Shown: positions 6,270-14,990, counted from the first letter of the stretch. The stretch is DNA of 16,232 nucleotides from Methanoregula sp. (GCA_013331015.1 DUHF01000091.1:1-16232), one strand, 5' to 3'. Numbers and translations are program-made. Notes: generated by a model not told the origin, from the sequence alone.

Positions 6270-6692
6270 TTAGTCTTCTATTGCAATTGTTGTCAGCTTG
6301 ACCGACTCGACACCCTTGTGGGCCATCAGCTTTTCGGCAAGCTGCTTGAGCTGCGTGCCGTCGCCATGAACAAGGATGACCTCGAGGCAGCGCTCGTGGG
6401 TGACGTGGGAATGGAGCGAGGCCTTGATGATGTGGTGGAACTCGTGCTCGATCTCGGTTATTGCCTGAAGGAGGTTGCGCTGCTCGTGATCGTACACCAT
6501 CGTGATGACCCCCTCGCGTTCGCCTTTGACATCCGACATCCACTTGTAGTACGTGATGTAGGTACGGATTGCGTCGCGGATGCCCTCCGAGCGCGACGAG
6601 TAGCCGCGGAAATTGAGGATTTCATCGAAACGGTCAAGCAGGTTCTTCGGGAGGGAGATCCCGATCCGGGAGAGGTCGTCGTCCATTACCAT
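6270..6692 (-). CDS. nikR: Nickel-responsive transcription regulator NikR
   Basis: The 140 residues have the full NikR plan. A ribbon-helix-helix DNA-binding domain is at about 8-50 (SRIGISLPKNLLDRFDEIL, then GYSSRSEGIRDAIRTYI). The C-terminal ACT-like domain follows from about 60. The nickel ligands are present with canonical spacing: His83, His94, His96 and Cys102 (equivalents of His76, His87, His89, Cys95 in E. coli). The dimer-of-dimers binds DNA when nickel is loaded. The start at 6692 has GGTGA 5 bases upstream; an alternative is the in-frame ATG at 6686. It is monocistronic, flanked by a terminator on each side. Its neighbours (chelatase, FecCD importer genes) suggest nickel or cobalt genes among its targets. 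Confidence 0.95.
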   Translation of the reverse strand: MVMDDDLSRIGISLPKNLLDRFDEILNFRGYSSRSEGIRDAIRTYITYYKWMSDVKGEREGVITMVYDHEQRNLLQAITEIEHEFHHIIKASLHSHVTHERCLEVILVHGDGTQLKQLAEKLMAHKGVESVKLTTIAIED

Positions 6693-6728
6693 TCATTCAC
6701 CAGTGATGAGAATATCGTAGCTGGTAGG

Positions 6729-6736
6729 TTTTAAAG
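6729..6736 (-). promoter_or_regulatory. nikR TATA box
   Basis: CTTTAAAA on the minus strand, centred about 40 bases before the nikR ATG. Transcription would start near 6706, leaving a leader of about 14 bases containing GGTGA. No copy of the two shared motifs of this window is present here. Confidence 0.45.
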
Positions 6737-6774
6737 TTTTTGAAAAACGAGGGGATTGGGTTGTACTTGGTATG

Positions 6775-6780
6775 AAAAAA
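6775..6780 (-). terminator. Oligo-T terminator of the cobN operon
   Basis: Six T on the minus strand, 10 bases past the stop of the second binding protein and upstream of the nikR promoter. It supports nikR being a separate transcript. Confidence 0.5.
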
Positions 6781-6789
6781 TATCTAACC

Positions 6790-7902
6790 TCACGGCCAGA
6801 TCAATCCGGTCCTGTTCGTTCCCGCAACATACCGTTCATCATACTCAGCAAGCATCTGCCGGGGGTGAAGGTCCCGGAACTCTTTTGGGTGGAGGAGCTG
6901 GGCAATGTATACAAGACCGATGTAGGCTCTCGGACCATACACGATATCGTTTTTAAACGCATGTACATGATCATTCCTGACAGCAGGGATCGTGCCCCAG
7001 CCGGGCCGGGATTTGAGGGTATCAACAATCTCCTCAAGGCTTGCCGGGTTGGTGCTGGAGACCACCTTCAGGACATACGCGGGCTGCCGGGCAACAACCC
7101 ACTCGGGGCTGACCTTGACAGATGACGACATCACATCAGATGCGACATTCTTCCCTCCGCCCCCAACGACAAGCTCGTGGGCACCGGAGTCCACTGCTGC
7201 AACCGTGTATTCCGTGTACATCTCGAAGTAAACGTCAGGATACGTTTCAGCGGGGATCTTCTTCATCCGCCCGGTGACCTCGCTGATGGTGTCCTCCACA
7301 AGACGGGCATAGACCTCCGCCTCGTTCATCTTCCCGGTCATCCGCCCGAGTGCCCGGGCATCGGAGGGGAGGGTTGAGAGTTTGAAACAGTCCAGGGTGA
7401 TGATCGTGATGTTTGCCGCAGTAATCTGATCGATGTTTTTTGGCTTTGAACTCGAGTATGCGATGACGACATTTGGGTGGAGGGCAAGCATCTGCTCGAT
7501 GTTCGGGTTCTGCCAGTCCCCGATACTCACCGCGCCGGGAATCTTGTCCATGACATGCGGTACGCTTTTTGTGGACTCTGTCACCCCGACAATACGGTCA
7601 CCGGCACCCATTGCAATCAGGAGCTCGGCGGCATTGGCATTAGCGGCAATGATGCGCTTTGGTTCGCAGGGCAGGGATACCATTGTCCCGTCAGTTTGCA
7701 TCACGGTCAGCGGCTGACAGGCTTTTGTCGTTGCCGCGGGAACAGCAGACGGTGCAGGGATCTTTGGGGGAGGTGTCGTCTCCACCGAAACGATTGCTGA
7801 ATGAGCCGGTTGTTCTGCAGGCTTCTCAAGCACAAGAACTGAACCGAACGCGACTGCACCGCAGATGAGCAGGACTGCAAGGAATGAGGTTATTTTATCC
7901 AT
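6790..7902 (-). CDS. Substrate-binding protein of a FecCD-type importer (FepB/BtuF-like), membrane-anchored or secreted
   Basis: The 370-residue receptor begins with a hydrophobic segment (about 4-25) and a Pro/Ala/Thr-rich linker (about 28-60). The ligand-binding fold follows: KRIIAANANAAELLIAMGAGDRIVGVTE, SIGDWQNPNIEQMLALHPNVVIAY, SPEWVVARQPAYVLKV, and YIAQLLHPKEFRDLHP near the end. Cys14 sits in LLICG, a poor lipobox, so lipidation is doubtful and the N-terminal helix may serve as an anchor. AGGAGA precedes the ATG by 8 bases. It is the last gene of the cobN operon (67 bases after the ABC-2 permease). No permease follows it, so its partner is probably the divergent FecCD permease/ATPase at 13829-15785. 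Ligand unknown; a metal chelate or corrinoid is likely. Confidence 0.9.
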   Translation of the reverse strand: MDKITSFLAVLLICGAVAFGSVLVLEKPAEQPAHSAIVSVETTPPPKIPAPSAVPAATTKACQPLTVMQTDGTMVSLPCEPKRIIAANANAAELLIAMGAGDRIVGVTESTKSVPHVMDKIPGAVSIGDWQNPNIEQMLALHPNVVIAYSSSKPKNIDQITAANITIITLDCFKLSTLPSDARALGRMTGKMNEAEVYARLVEDTISEVTGRMKKIPAETYPDVYFEMYTEYTVAAVDSGAHELVVGGGGKNVASDVMSSSVKVSPEWVVARQPAYVLKVVSSTNPASLEEIVDTLKSRPGWGTIPAVRNDHVHAFKNDIVYGPRAYIGLVYIAQLLHPKEFRDLHPRQMLAEYDERYVAGTNRTGLIWP

Positions 7903-7969
7903 AACGGGTCTCCTGAATGGGAAAGAGGGTATAATAATTTTCCAGATTTTCGATGACAGAGAACGTGCA

Positions 7970-8695
7970 TCAGATCGTCACCCGGCGGAATACGGACATG
8001 CAGATGCCAAGGATGACAGCCGAGATCACGACCAGCAGGATGACCGGCAGCGAGGGGATAACCCCGCTCCCGATCTCCCGTACGGCATCGATGGCAAAAC
8101 TGAGCGGGTTGAGACGGGCGAGGGTGGCAAGCCAGGCCGGCATCACCTCATAGGGCATCAGGGCGCTCGAGGTGAAGAAGAGCGGCATCGAGATCATGGT
8201 GCTGAAAGCCGAATACGAATCATGATCGTCAAGATACAGCGCAATGGTTGTGGCAAAGGCGGAGATGAGGACCCCAAAGAGGAAGAGGACAACATACGTC
8301 AGGAGGTACTGGACCGGGCTCATGAGTGTTGCACCGATAAGGAGCGCGATGAAGAGGATGATGGTGGTCTGGATCAGGCCCCTCCCGGTGATAAAGAGAA
8401 TCTTGCCGACAAGGATGCTTGACCGGGGCGTGGGGAGGGCAAGGAACTTGTTGAGGAAACCGAGGATCTTGTCAAACATCAACAATGCCCCGCCAGAGAG
8501 CCCGGCCGAGAGCATGGTCATGACAAGAATCCCGGGCGTGATGAAGTCAAGGTAGTTGCCGGTGAACTGCACCGGCAGGGCGAGCCCTACAAAGATAAGC
8601 CATGCGGCGGGCATGATGAGCGCCGAAACGACTGCCACCCGGCCACGGTACCATTTTAAAAAATCCCGTTTCATGTAGGTGAGAATCCCCTTCAT
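7970..8695 (-). CDS. ABC-2 type membrane permease (DrrB-like)
   Basis: The 241-residue protein has about six membrane segments (around 20-40, 50-75, 100-125, 130-155, 165-190, 215-235) and the ABC-2 family layout: MKRDFLKWYRGR at the N-terminus, LALPTPRSSILVGKIL after the second segment, and LNPLSFAIDAVRE before the last. It pairs with the ATPase encoded immediately upstream; the genes overlap by 4 bases (ATGA). DrrAB-type pairs usually move hydrophobic compounds or ions outward. Inside a cobN operon with a binding protein, the natural guess is metal, chelator or tetrapyrrole traffic, but the direction and cargo cannot be read from the sequence. Confidence 0.88.
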   Translation of the reverse strand: MKGILTYMKRDFLKWYRGRVAVVSALIMPAAWLIFVGLALPVQFTGNYLDFITPGILVMTMLSAGLSGGALLMFDKILGFLNKFLALPTPRSSILVGKILFITGRGLIQTTIILFIALLIGATLMSPVQYLLTYVVLFLFGVLISAFATTIALYLDDHDSYSAFSTMISMPLFFTSSALMPYEVMPAWLATLARLNPLSFAIDAVREIGSGVIPSLPVILLVVISAVILGICMSVFRRVTI

Positions 8696-9648
8696 TTCCG
8701 CCTCCGCAGCATAATCCGGAACTTGCCGTCTTCAAACCCGTGCGGCTCTTCCTGCTGGCCGACTGCCTGTAAAAAGACATCGTCAAGCGTGGGTTCACGA
8801 AGCGACATCGCCCGGATCGTTGCACCCGTCCGGGCAAGCGAACCGGCAAGAACCGGCAGTGTTTCGCTCCCGTTCTCTGCCGTGAACGAAAGCTCGTCCC
8901 CGGTCCTCCCCACATAGGCAACCCCGTCAAGCGGCGGGGGAGCACATTCCCCGTCCACCCTCACCGTGATGACATCCTTCATCAGCCGCGCTTTGAGCTC
9001 TGACGGGGACCCGAGAGCTGCTATCCTGCCCCTGCTGATGATCCCGACCCGGTCGCAGAACTGGTCGGCCTCGTCCATGTAATGCGTTGTGACAAAGATG
9101 GTCATACCCTTTTTCCGGAGGTCACGGATATGCTCCCAGATCTTCTTGCGCGCTGCTACGTCGAGACCGATGGTAGGCTCGTCCAAAAAGAGCACGTTGG
9201 GTTCATGGACAAGGGCCTGCGCCAGTTCGAGCCTCCGGCGCATTCCTCCGGAGTAGGTTTTGATCAGGTCATCAGCCCGGTCGGTAAGTTCCATGACCTC
9301 CAGCACCTCATCGACCCGGTCTTTTGCATCGGGAACACCATACAGATCAGCAAAGAAACGGACATTCTCCCGGCCGGTCAGTTTAATATCAACAGCCATG
9401 TCCTGCGGGACATAACTGATACATTTCCGGACCTCTTCGGCCTGGCTGATGATGTCATTGCCGCAGACCATGGCATTACCCCCGGTCGGGTGCAGCAGGG
9501 TGGTGAGCATCAGGACCGTGGTTGTCTTGCCGGACCCGTTGGGCCCAAGAAGGGCGAAGATCTCGTTGTTGATCGAGAGCGTGAGGTCGTCAACAGCACA
9601 GAGCGTATCATAGAATTTCGTGAGGTTGCTCATTTCAATTGCATGCAT
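8692..9648 (-). CDS. ABC transporter ATPase (DrrA family)
   Basis: The 318-residue nucleotide-binding subunit shows Walker A GPNGSGKT (35-42), the Q-loop in SYVPQD, the signature YSGGMRRRLELAQAL, Walker B NVLFLDEPT and the switch histidine in VTTHYMDEAD. A C-terminal extension of about 90 residues, with EPTLDDVFL, is typical of DrrA/CcmA-type exporters. I chose ATG 9648 because GGAGGGGAG lies 8 bases upstream; the longer reading from a TTG at 9675 begins only 1 base from the cobN stop and has no ribosome site. It powers the ABC-2 permease with which it overlaps. It follows cobN by 27 bases, so all are one operon. Confidence 0.93.
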   Translation of the reverse strand: MHAIEMSNLTKFYDTLCAVDDLTLSINNEIFALLGPNGSGKTTTVLMLTTLLHPTGGNAMVCGNDIISQAEEVRKCISYVPQDMAVDIKLTGRENVRFFADLYGVPDAKDRVDEVLEVMELTDRADDLIKTYSGGMRRRLELAQALVHEPNVLFLDEPTIGLDVAARKKIWEHIRDLRKKGMTIFVTTHYMDEADQFCDRVGIISRGRIAALGSPSELKARLMKDVITVRVDGECAPPPLDGVAYVGRTGDELSFTAENGSETLPVLAGSLARTGATIRAMSLREPTLDDVFLQAVGQQEEPHGFEDGKFRIMLRRRK

Positions 9649-9675
9649 AATCTTTCTCCCCTCCTGCGACCGCAA

Positions 9676-12600
9676 TCAGTGCCGGTGCTTTGCATGGACT
9701 TTTGCCATGAGGTCTTTCATTGACTCGTTCCAGCCGGCCACGTCCCCGGAAGGTATTACGTCCACATCCCCGCCCTGGTACTCCCCACCGCTGATCTGGT
9801 CTTCCATCCATGATTCAATCTCGAGGTAATTCTTCTTAAGGTCATCGAGCACCTCCTCGTCTGCATCCCAGAGTCCCCGCTGCTCGGCCTCAAGGAGCCT
9901 GCGGGCAATCTCCTCAAGCGCATGGGGATTATTCTCTTCAAAGAACTGCCGCATTTCGTCATTGTTGACGAAGGTGCCGGCAATATCATCGAAGATCCAG
10001 TCATCCACCTCCTGCGTGGACGCTTCCCAGCCATAGACCCGGGTCACGCGTTTCATGATATCGGAGGCACCCTTGTACCCGTGCTCCTTCATGCCGTCGA
10101 TCCATTTCGGGTTGAGAAGCTTGGTCCGGACCACACGGCGTATCTCGTCCGCAAGATCCCTAACCTCGATGTGTTCGGGCTCGCGGGTATCGCCATAATA
10201 GGGTTTGACTTCGGATCCAGAATAGTGCCGTGCTGCCGCGGTCATTCCCCCGTGGGCGCCGAAGTAGCAGCAGCACCCCAGGAGGTCATATTCATCGGAC
10301 TGCACCTTGTTGAACGTGACCGAAACCGTCGAGAGGTTGGTTGCGAGCTGTTCTTGTGCAGCCTTACCAGTGATGTCCTTGCCGTACGCGTACCCGTTTA
10401 CGGCAACAAAGATATCGGCAAGGTCCTTTTCCTCCTTCCATGCACTGGCAAGGACCGCGAGGTTGACCCCGCTCGAATAGGTGCCGGGCTGGGATGAGAA
10501 GATCCGCAGCGTGGCATTACGGAGGGACATGCCATCCTGTTCGATGGCAGCAAGAGTGTGCTTGCGGACAAAGTTCTGTTCCGGGGGCTCGTTCAGGGTC
10601 GCAACTGCCATCACCGCCTCATCAAGCAGTTCATAGCAGTTGGCAAAATTGTCCCGCAGGATTCCGGACGAGCGCACGGTGATATCAATCCGGGGCCGGC
10701 CGAGTTTCTCAAGCGGGATGATGGCAAACGATTTCACCTGACCGTTGGGGAGCCAGACCGGTTCGACACCGAGCATCGCAAACATCTCGGCAAACATCTC
10801 ACCGTCCGAGGCCATGATATCGCCAGCCATCCAGTAGAACGCCACATTCTCAGGCAGTTTTCCTTCTTCATCTTTGTACTTGGCAACCAGTGATTCGGCA
10901 AGGCGCTGGCCCACCCGCCAGGCTGCCCGGGTAGGTACCTGGTAGGGATCGAGGGAGAAAAAATTCCTTCCCGTGGGCAGAACATCCTCGTGACCACGGG
11001 TGATAAGACCGGATGCACCTGCCGGAATATATCCGCCATTGAAGCCGTTGAAGAGGGAGTCCATCTCAAGAGAGGCATCTATCCGCAGGTTGATGCCGAC
11101 AACCCGGTCGCGGATTGCATCGAACTCGCGGGCCAGATCCGAAGTTATTGCGCATGAGAAGAGCGCATCACAGGATACCGATGGCTCCATGAGAACCGAC
11201 CGGACAAACCGGCAGAGGTTTGCGTCAAGCTGTTCGAGCAGTGCACCATAGGATGCCTTGTGCAGATCCGAATATTTGTCCTGGTTTCTGAGCAGCTCAA
11301 CAAGGTCAAGGCCCATCGCCTGCGCGATGATCCGGCGGGCTGATCGCTCCCCTGCATCGTACCGGATTATCGAGCTGATGAAATCCACCCTACGGCCTCC
11401 CGCGGGCAGTTCCCCGAATATGTGCATACCGGCCTGGATCCGGGTGTTCCGGATTTTCGAGAGAGCCTCGTGTGCCTTTGCCACCACTTCGGCAAGCGGC
11501 AGGTCATGAGTGAGCCGCAGATCTTTATCAAGGTTATTTGCTTTGATCGCATCGAGGATCAGGTGCTGGAGGGCATGGGCCCGGGCGGGATCGATCTTCG
11601 CGGTCTCATACTGGGTGAGCAGGGTCTCCAGTTCCTCCAACCCCTCATACAACCCGCTGCCGGTCATTACGGTTTGCATATGGTCAACCAGCGTTGCATA
11701 GCTCCGCCGTTTGGCAAGCGTCCCTTCCGGGGGGTTGTCCGCATTGTAGATATAGAGATACGGAACCGTGCCGGCAGCAACATCCGGGAAGCAGTCCTGC
11801 GAGAGACCGAGCCCTTTTCCGGGCAGGAACTCAAGGCTCCCGTGCGTCCCGACATGGACGACAACATCGGCAGCAAAGACCTTCTGGATATAATAGTACG
11901 TGGCAAGATACTGGTGGGGCGGCGGGCAGTCCGGGTCATGCAGGATCTTGCAGACGCTTCCGTCACACCGGGAACCGTAACATCCCCGCTTGGGCTGGAC
12001 ATGTACCGTGGCATTGCCATACGAAAGACCGGTGATAATGATCCGGTTGTCATATACCATGCCCAATCCGGGGGGTTCCCCCCACATATCGTTCATGCGT
12101 TTCTGAACAGCAGGGGGAAGGGAGGTAAAATAGGGCAGGTACGTGGCCATGTCCATCCGGAGGAGGGCCCCGCCCTTTGCCACGATATCCTCAACCGTTG
12201 TCCACCGGAACTCGGAGATCGCCTTCTTTCCCATGATCGTTTCAATGAGTTCCCTGCCATCGGCCGGGGGGGTGACTGCATAACCGGCCTCTTTCATCCG
12301 CTGGAGAATCCTTGCCACGCTCTCGGTGGAATCAAGATGGGATGCTGACCCCACATTTGCCTCGACATTGGCGCACGGGTTATTGTTGAAGATGAACGAG
12401 ACCCGGCGTTCACTGACCGGCTTCTTTGCTAGCATCACCCATGCTTTCACGCGGGCAGCAACATTATCGCACCGGTCCGGCACCGGCTCGCGGGGCTTCT
12501 CCCCATCCGGGCTGCTGCTGCTCGCACCGATAAAGATTGGCTCGATGACCCCCTCGAACTCCGGCATGGCTACAGCCCAGCCGGTATCGAGCGTGAGGCC

Positions 12601-13488
12601 GGTGGACTCTTGCCACTGGTCGATGGACTTGTACATCGAGATGACCGGGTGGAAGACCGGAATATTCAGCCGGGTGAGGAGATCCACACCGCACTCTGCC
12701 GCCGTCTTTTCCCGGTAATCATCGCCCCGGGATGTGCCAAGGAGGAACGGCACAAGCTTGATCAGGGCATCGATCCGGGGCTTTCCCTCCTTCACAAAGT
12801 ACTGCTCAATGACATACATCATTCCCTTTGCACCCACGTTCGGGTCGCGGATGGCGTACGTAAATGCGGGGATTACCCCCAGCCCCTGCGCCTCGAGGCT
12901 CTGGATCAGCGCATCCTCAATTGCCGTGTTATCCGATGCCCAGGTCACCCGGGAGAAGATTATCCCGATATACGGCAGTCCCTTTGGGATGCGGGGCTGG
13001 TACCAGGCAAGGTACTCGTCAACACAGGTGAAGGCCGCGGGTGAATCCGGGTGGTAGATCCCCTCCCATGGGAGATCGAGTGGGGGGGATACTTCAGAAG
13101 TCCCGCCAAGGAGTTCCCGTTCAATATACTGGAGGAGATTCCGGTAATTCTCCTCGCCACTGTTGACAATATAGGTCTGGCAGGTGGTGACAATCCGGGG
13201 AGAAACGGAGGAGTAAGCAAAGAACGACGGGTCATACCCAAGCGAGATGACCGGCACCTTTGTTCCAATCTCTTTGATCTCCTTATCGATTCGCTCCCAG
13301 AAGAGGTCGGAAGTATGGTAGAGAAGGATGGCATCTGCAGCCCGCATCGCTGCGAGGGCTTCGTCAACCTTCTCGGGGAACTCATCCAGCGCACGGTTGG
13401 GATAGATCGTGAGCTCGACTCCGGTGGCTTCAGCTGCACGTTTCAGGATTGGGGAGTATGAACCCCACATAATTGCAGTCAGTTTCAT
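9676..13488 (-). CDS. cobN: CobN/BchH-type metal chelatase large subunit (cobaltochelatase-like)
   Basis: The 1270-residue protein is of normal CobN length. It would insert cobalt into a tetrapyrrole during corrinoid synthesis, with ATP and small AAA+ subunits that are not in this window. Landmarks (residues from ATG 13488): PKRGCYGSRCDGSVC near 500, the hallmark HVGTHGSLEFLPGKGLGLS near 545, YIYNADNPPEGTLAKRRS after it, LPTGRNFFSLDPYQVPTRAAW near 835, and FGAHGGMTAAARHYSG near 1075. ATG 13488 has GGAGA upstream and starts MKLTAIMWGSY, the expected N-terminus; a longer GTG reading to 13581 adds 31 unconserved residues. CobN homologues in archaea may act on other metals or tetrapyrroles, so the substrate is not certain. 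It is first in an operon with an ABC-2 exporter-like pair and a binding protein. Confidence 0.93.
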   Translation of the reverse strand: MKLTAIMWGSYSPILKRAAEATGVELTIYPNRALDEFPEKVDEALAAMRAADAILLYHTSDLFWERIDKEIKEIGTKVPVISLGYDPSFFAYSSVSPRIVTTCQTYIVNSGEENYRNLLQYIERELLGGTSEVSPPLDLPWEGIYHPDSPAAFTCVDEYLAWYQPRIPKGLPYIGIIFSRVTWASDNTAIEDALIQSLEAQGLGVIPAFTYAIRDPNVGAKGMMYVIEQYFVKEGKPRIDALIKLVPFLLGTSRGDDYREKTAAECGVDLLTRLNIPVFHPVISMYKSIDQWQESTGLTLDTGWAVAMPEFEGVIEPIFIGASSSSPDGEKPREPVPDRCDNVAARVKAWVMLAKKPVSERRVSFIFNNNPCANVEANVGSASHLDSTESVARILQRMKEAGYAVTPPADGRELIETIMGKKAISEFRWTTVEDIVAKGGALLRMDMATYLPYFTSLPPAVQKRMNDMWGEPPGLGMVYDNRIIITGLSYGNATVHVQPKRGCYGSRCDGSVCKILHDPDCPPPHQYLATYYYIQKVFAADVVVHVGTHGSLEFLPGKGLGLSQDCFPDVAAGTVPYLYIYNADNPPEGTLAKRRSYATLVDHMQTVMTGSGLYEGLEELETLLTQYETAKIDPARAHALQHLILDAIKANNLDKDLRLTHDLPLAEVVAKAHEALSKIRNTRIQAGMHIFGELPAGGRRVDFISSIIRYDAGERSARRIIAQAMGLDLVELLRNQDKYSDLHKASYGALLEQLDANLCRFVRSVLMEPSVSCDALFSCAITSDLAREFDAIRDRVVGINLRIDASLEMDSLFNGFNGGYIPAGASGLITRGHEDVLPTGRNFFSLDPYQVPTRAAWRVGQRLAESLVAKYKDEEGKLPENVAFYWMAGDIMASDGEMFAEMFAMLGVEPVWLPNGQVKSFAIIPLEKLGRPRIDITVRSSGILRDNFANCYELLDEAVMAVATLNEPPEQNFVRKHTLAAIEQDGMSLRNATLRIFSSQPGTYSSGVNLAVLASAWKEEKDLADIFVAVNGYAYGKDITGKAAQEQLATNLSTVSVTFNKVQSDEYDLLGCCCYFGAHGGMTAAARHYSGSEVKPYYGDTREPEHIEVRDLADEIRRVVRTKLLNPKWIDGMKEHGYKGASDIMKRVTRVYGWEASTQEVDDWIFDDIAGTFVNNDEMRQFFEENNPHALEEIARRLLEAEQRGLWDADEEVLDDLKKNYLEIESWMEDQISGGEYQGGDVDVIPSGDVAGWNESMKDLMAKVHAKHRH

Positions 13489-13730
13489 GGATTCTCCGGT
13501 TAACGGCAGGCCGTATTGCGCCGGGGCAGGGGGGTTGGTTTCCCAGTATATGCTCCCGTAAATCACCGGTCTGACCGGCACATTGACCCGTTTTTATGAT
13601 GTTTCCCTTTTGTGTTAATAAAAGTATGAGTTTTCGTATTACTAAATTTGTACAAAAAGAGGATCGTATTACAAAATATTCACATAGTTTCCTTTTGCAA
13701 TATTTATTACGCTATGCAGGAACATTTTGA
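13489..13730. promoter_or_regulatory. Divergent promoter region between cobN and the FecCD permease
   Basis: Two outward promoters are visible. For cobN, TTTTATTAA on the minus strand (13615-13623) would start transcription near 13593, giving a leader of about 105 bases with a small hairpin CCGGT-CAG-ACCGG (about 13566-13579) and ACGG/CCGT just before the ribosome site. For the permease, AATATTTATTA on the plus strand (13699-13709) would start near 13730. Between the TATA boxes lie two direct TATTACNAAAT motifs and the palindrome TTTGTACAAA (13647-13656). No cobalamin-riboswitch core is visible. Confidence 0.6.
13637..13677 (+). promoter_or_regulatory. Two direct TATTACNAAAT motifs, 30 bases apart
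   Basis: TATTACTAAAT (13637-13647) and TATTACAAAAT (13667-13677), each preceded by TCG, are exactly 30 bases apart (about three helical turns) and flank the palindrome TTTGTACAAA. The same motif forms an inverted pair upstream of the pilin operon. The position between two divergent TATA boxes suits a regulator of both transcripts. Confidence 0.5.
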
Positions 13731-13832
13731 ATGATTGCTCCGGGTCCGGTACAAGGTTATCCTGCATTGAGGAGATTCTCCTCCGGCTCCGGACCAGTAA
13801 ACCTTCCCGACAGAATGCTAAACAGACCATGA
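13731..13832 (+). CDS. Possible 33-residue leader ORF coupled to the permease
   Basis: An ATG about 27 bases after the TATA centre could be a leaderless start. The 33-codon frame reads MIAPGPVQGYPALRRFSSGS and then GPVNLPDRMLNRP, and its TGA overlaps the permease ATG as ATGA, the same arrangement seen at several other gene borders here. The permease ATG has no ribosome site of its own, which fits coupling. The peptide itself matches nothing I know, so it may be regulatory, or the region may instead belong to the permease from a TTG start. Confidence 0.35.
   Translation: MIAPGPVQGYPALRRFSSGSGPVNLPDRMLNRP
13743..13795 (+). promoter_or_regulatory. Nested hairpin in the permease leader
   Basis: GGTCCGG (13743-13749) pairs with CCGGACC (13789-13795) and encloses GAGGAGA/TCTCCTC (13769-13783). 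The inner stem would hide a GAGGAG that looks like a ribosome site. It lies in the leader before the permease ATG. A regulatory role is inferred only. Confidence 0.35.
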
Positions 13833-14977
13833 ACGAAACAACCAAGAATTCCGGTTCGGCGCAGAATGTTCACCTCCTGTACGGTGAAGGGACAAAACGC
13901 CGCCTCCTGCTCATCGGCATCCTCGTTTTCCTGCTCATAACCGCATCGATAATCTCTGCCGGAATCGGGACGGTCTCCATCTCGCCAGCCGACACGCTCC
14001 TTGCAATCGGGGAGGGGACCCGGAATGCAGCGATTGTTGTCGTACCTTCCCTGAACAACGTGATCACGATCACCCTGCCGGCACCGGAGAACCCCCAGGC
14101 CGGAATAATCGTGAACAACTTCCGGCTCCCCCGGATCCTCCTTGCGATCCTGACGGGAATGAGCCTTGCTGTGGCGGGGACGGTCATGCAGGGGCTCCTG
14201 CGCAACCCGCTCGTGAGCCCGTTCACGCTGGGCATGTCATCGGCTGCAGCATTTGGCGCTGCGATGGCAATCGTCATCGGGCCCGGAATTGCCGCAACCC
14301 TCTTCTTCCTCTCGTATGAATCATGGATCGTCCTCTTTGCGTTCGTTTCCGGCTGGCTCTCGATGCTGCTCATCTACGGTATCGCCCGATCGCGGGGCAC
14401 GAACCAGGCAACCCTCATCCTTGCCGGAGTGGTCATCGGGTATCTTTTCCAGGCCGGCGTGCTCGCGCTGAAATACCTCTCGAACAACGACAAACTCCGG
14501 GAACTCACCACATGGCTTATGGGAGGGATGTGGGGGGCCAGCTGGGATGCCGTCATTCTGCTCATTCCCTGCTGCATTGTCTGCTTTATCATCCTGGAAT
14601 CGATGTCATGGGACATGAACACCCTTGCTGCCGGGGACGATGTGGCAAAGAGCATGGGAATCAATGTTGAACGGACGAGGTTGTTTGGGCTCATGGTCGC
14701 AACCTTTGTAGCATCCTGCTGCCTTGCGTTTACCGGCATCATCGGTTTTGTCGGCCTCATGTCACCCCACATCTGCCGGATGCTCATCGGTAACGACCAT
14801 CGTTACCTGATTCCGGCATCCGCACTGCTGGGTGCCCTGATCCTGCTGGTCTCGGATACCGTTGCCCGGACCATCTTAAGCCCGGTCGAGATTCCGGTCG
14901 GGATCGTAATGTATATTATTGGTGGCCTCTTCTTCCTCTACCTCATCCTGCGGGGCAGAGGCCGGGGGCTGTATTAG
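13829..14977 (+). CDS. FecCD/BtuC-type ABC importer permease
   Basis: The 382-residue membrane protein begins with a cytoplasmic lead of about 23 residues. The first helix is RRLLLIGILVFLLITASII, then FRLPRILLAILTGMSLAVAG, NPLVSPFTLGMSSAAAFGAA, WLMGGMWGASWD, the coupling region MGINVERTRLFGL, and FVGLMSPHICRMLIGNDHR before the last helices. Together these are diagnostic of the family and give about nine to ten helices. The segment between helix 1 and RLPR is longer than usual. I prefer ATG 13829 to the in-frame TTG at 13727, which would lie at or before the predicted transcription start. It runs with the ATPase (13 bases apart) and probably serves the binding protein of the cobN operon. Confidence 0.92.
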   Translation: MNETTKNSGSAQNVHLLYGEGTKRRLLLIGILVFLLITASIISAGIGTVSISPADTLLAIGEGTRNAAIVVVPSLNNVITITLPAPENPQAGIIVNNFRLPRILLAILTGMSLAVAGTVMQGLLRNPLVSPFTLGMSSAAAFGAAMAIVIGPGIAATLFFLSYESWIVLFAFVSGWLSMLLIYGIARSRGTNQATLILAGVVIGYLFQAGVLALKYLSNNDKLRELTTWLMGGMWGASWDAVILLIPCCIVCFIILESMSWDMNTLAAGDDVAKSMGINVERTRLFGLMVATFVASCCLAFTGIIGFVGLMSPHICRMLIGNDHRYLIPASALLGALILLVSDTVARTILSPVEIPVGIVMYIIGGLFFLYLILRGRGRGLY

Positions 14978-14990
14978 CGGAGTGTGTCGT

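Noticed and set aside
6234..6734. A 166-codon plus-strand ORF over nikR
   Set aside because: It is antisense to an unmistakable NikR and begins inside the nikR terminator.
9649..9675. TTG start for the DrrA-like ATPase
   Set aside because: It would place the strong GGAGGGGAG ribosome site inside the gene; ATG 9648 sits 8 bases after it.
11422..12348. A 308-codon plus-strand ORF, the longest of several antisense frames opposite cobN
   Set aside because: It lies wholly inside the well-supported cobN gene, its translation shows no domain, and long antisense frames are expected in GC-rich coding DNA.
13489..13581. Longer cobN from a GTG
   Set aside because: The extra 31 residues are unlike CobN, no ribosome site precedes the GTG, and ATG 13488 has one.
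13489..13600. Cobalamin riboswitch in the cobN leader
   Set aside because: No B12-box-like core or matching fold is visible; only short hairpins are present.
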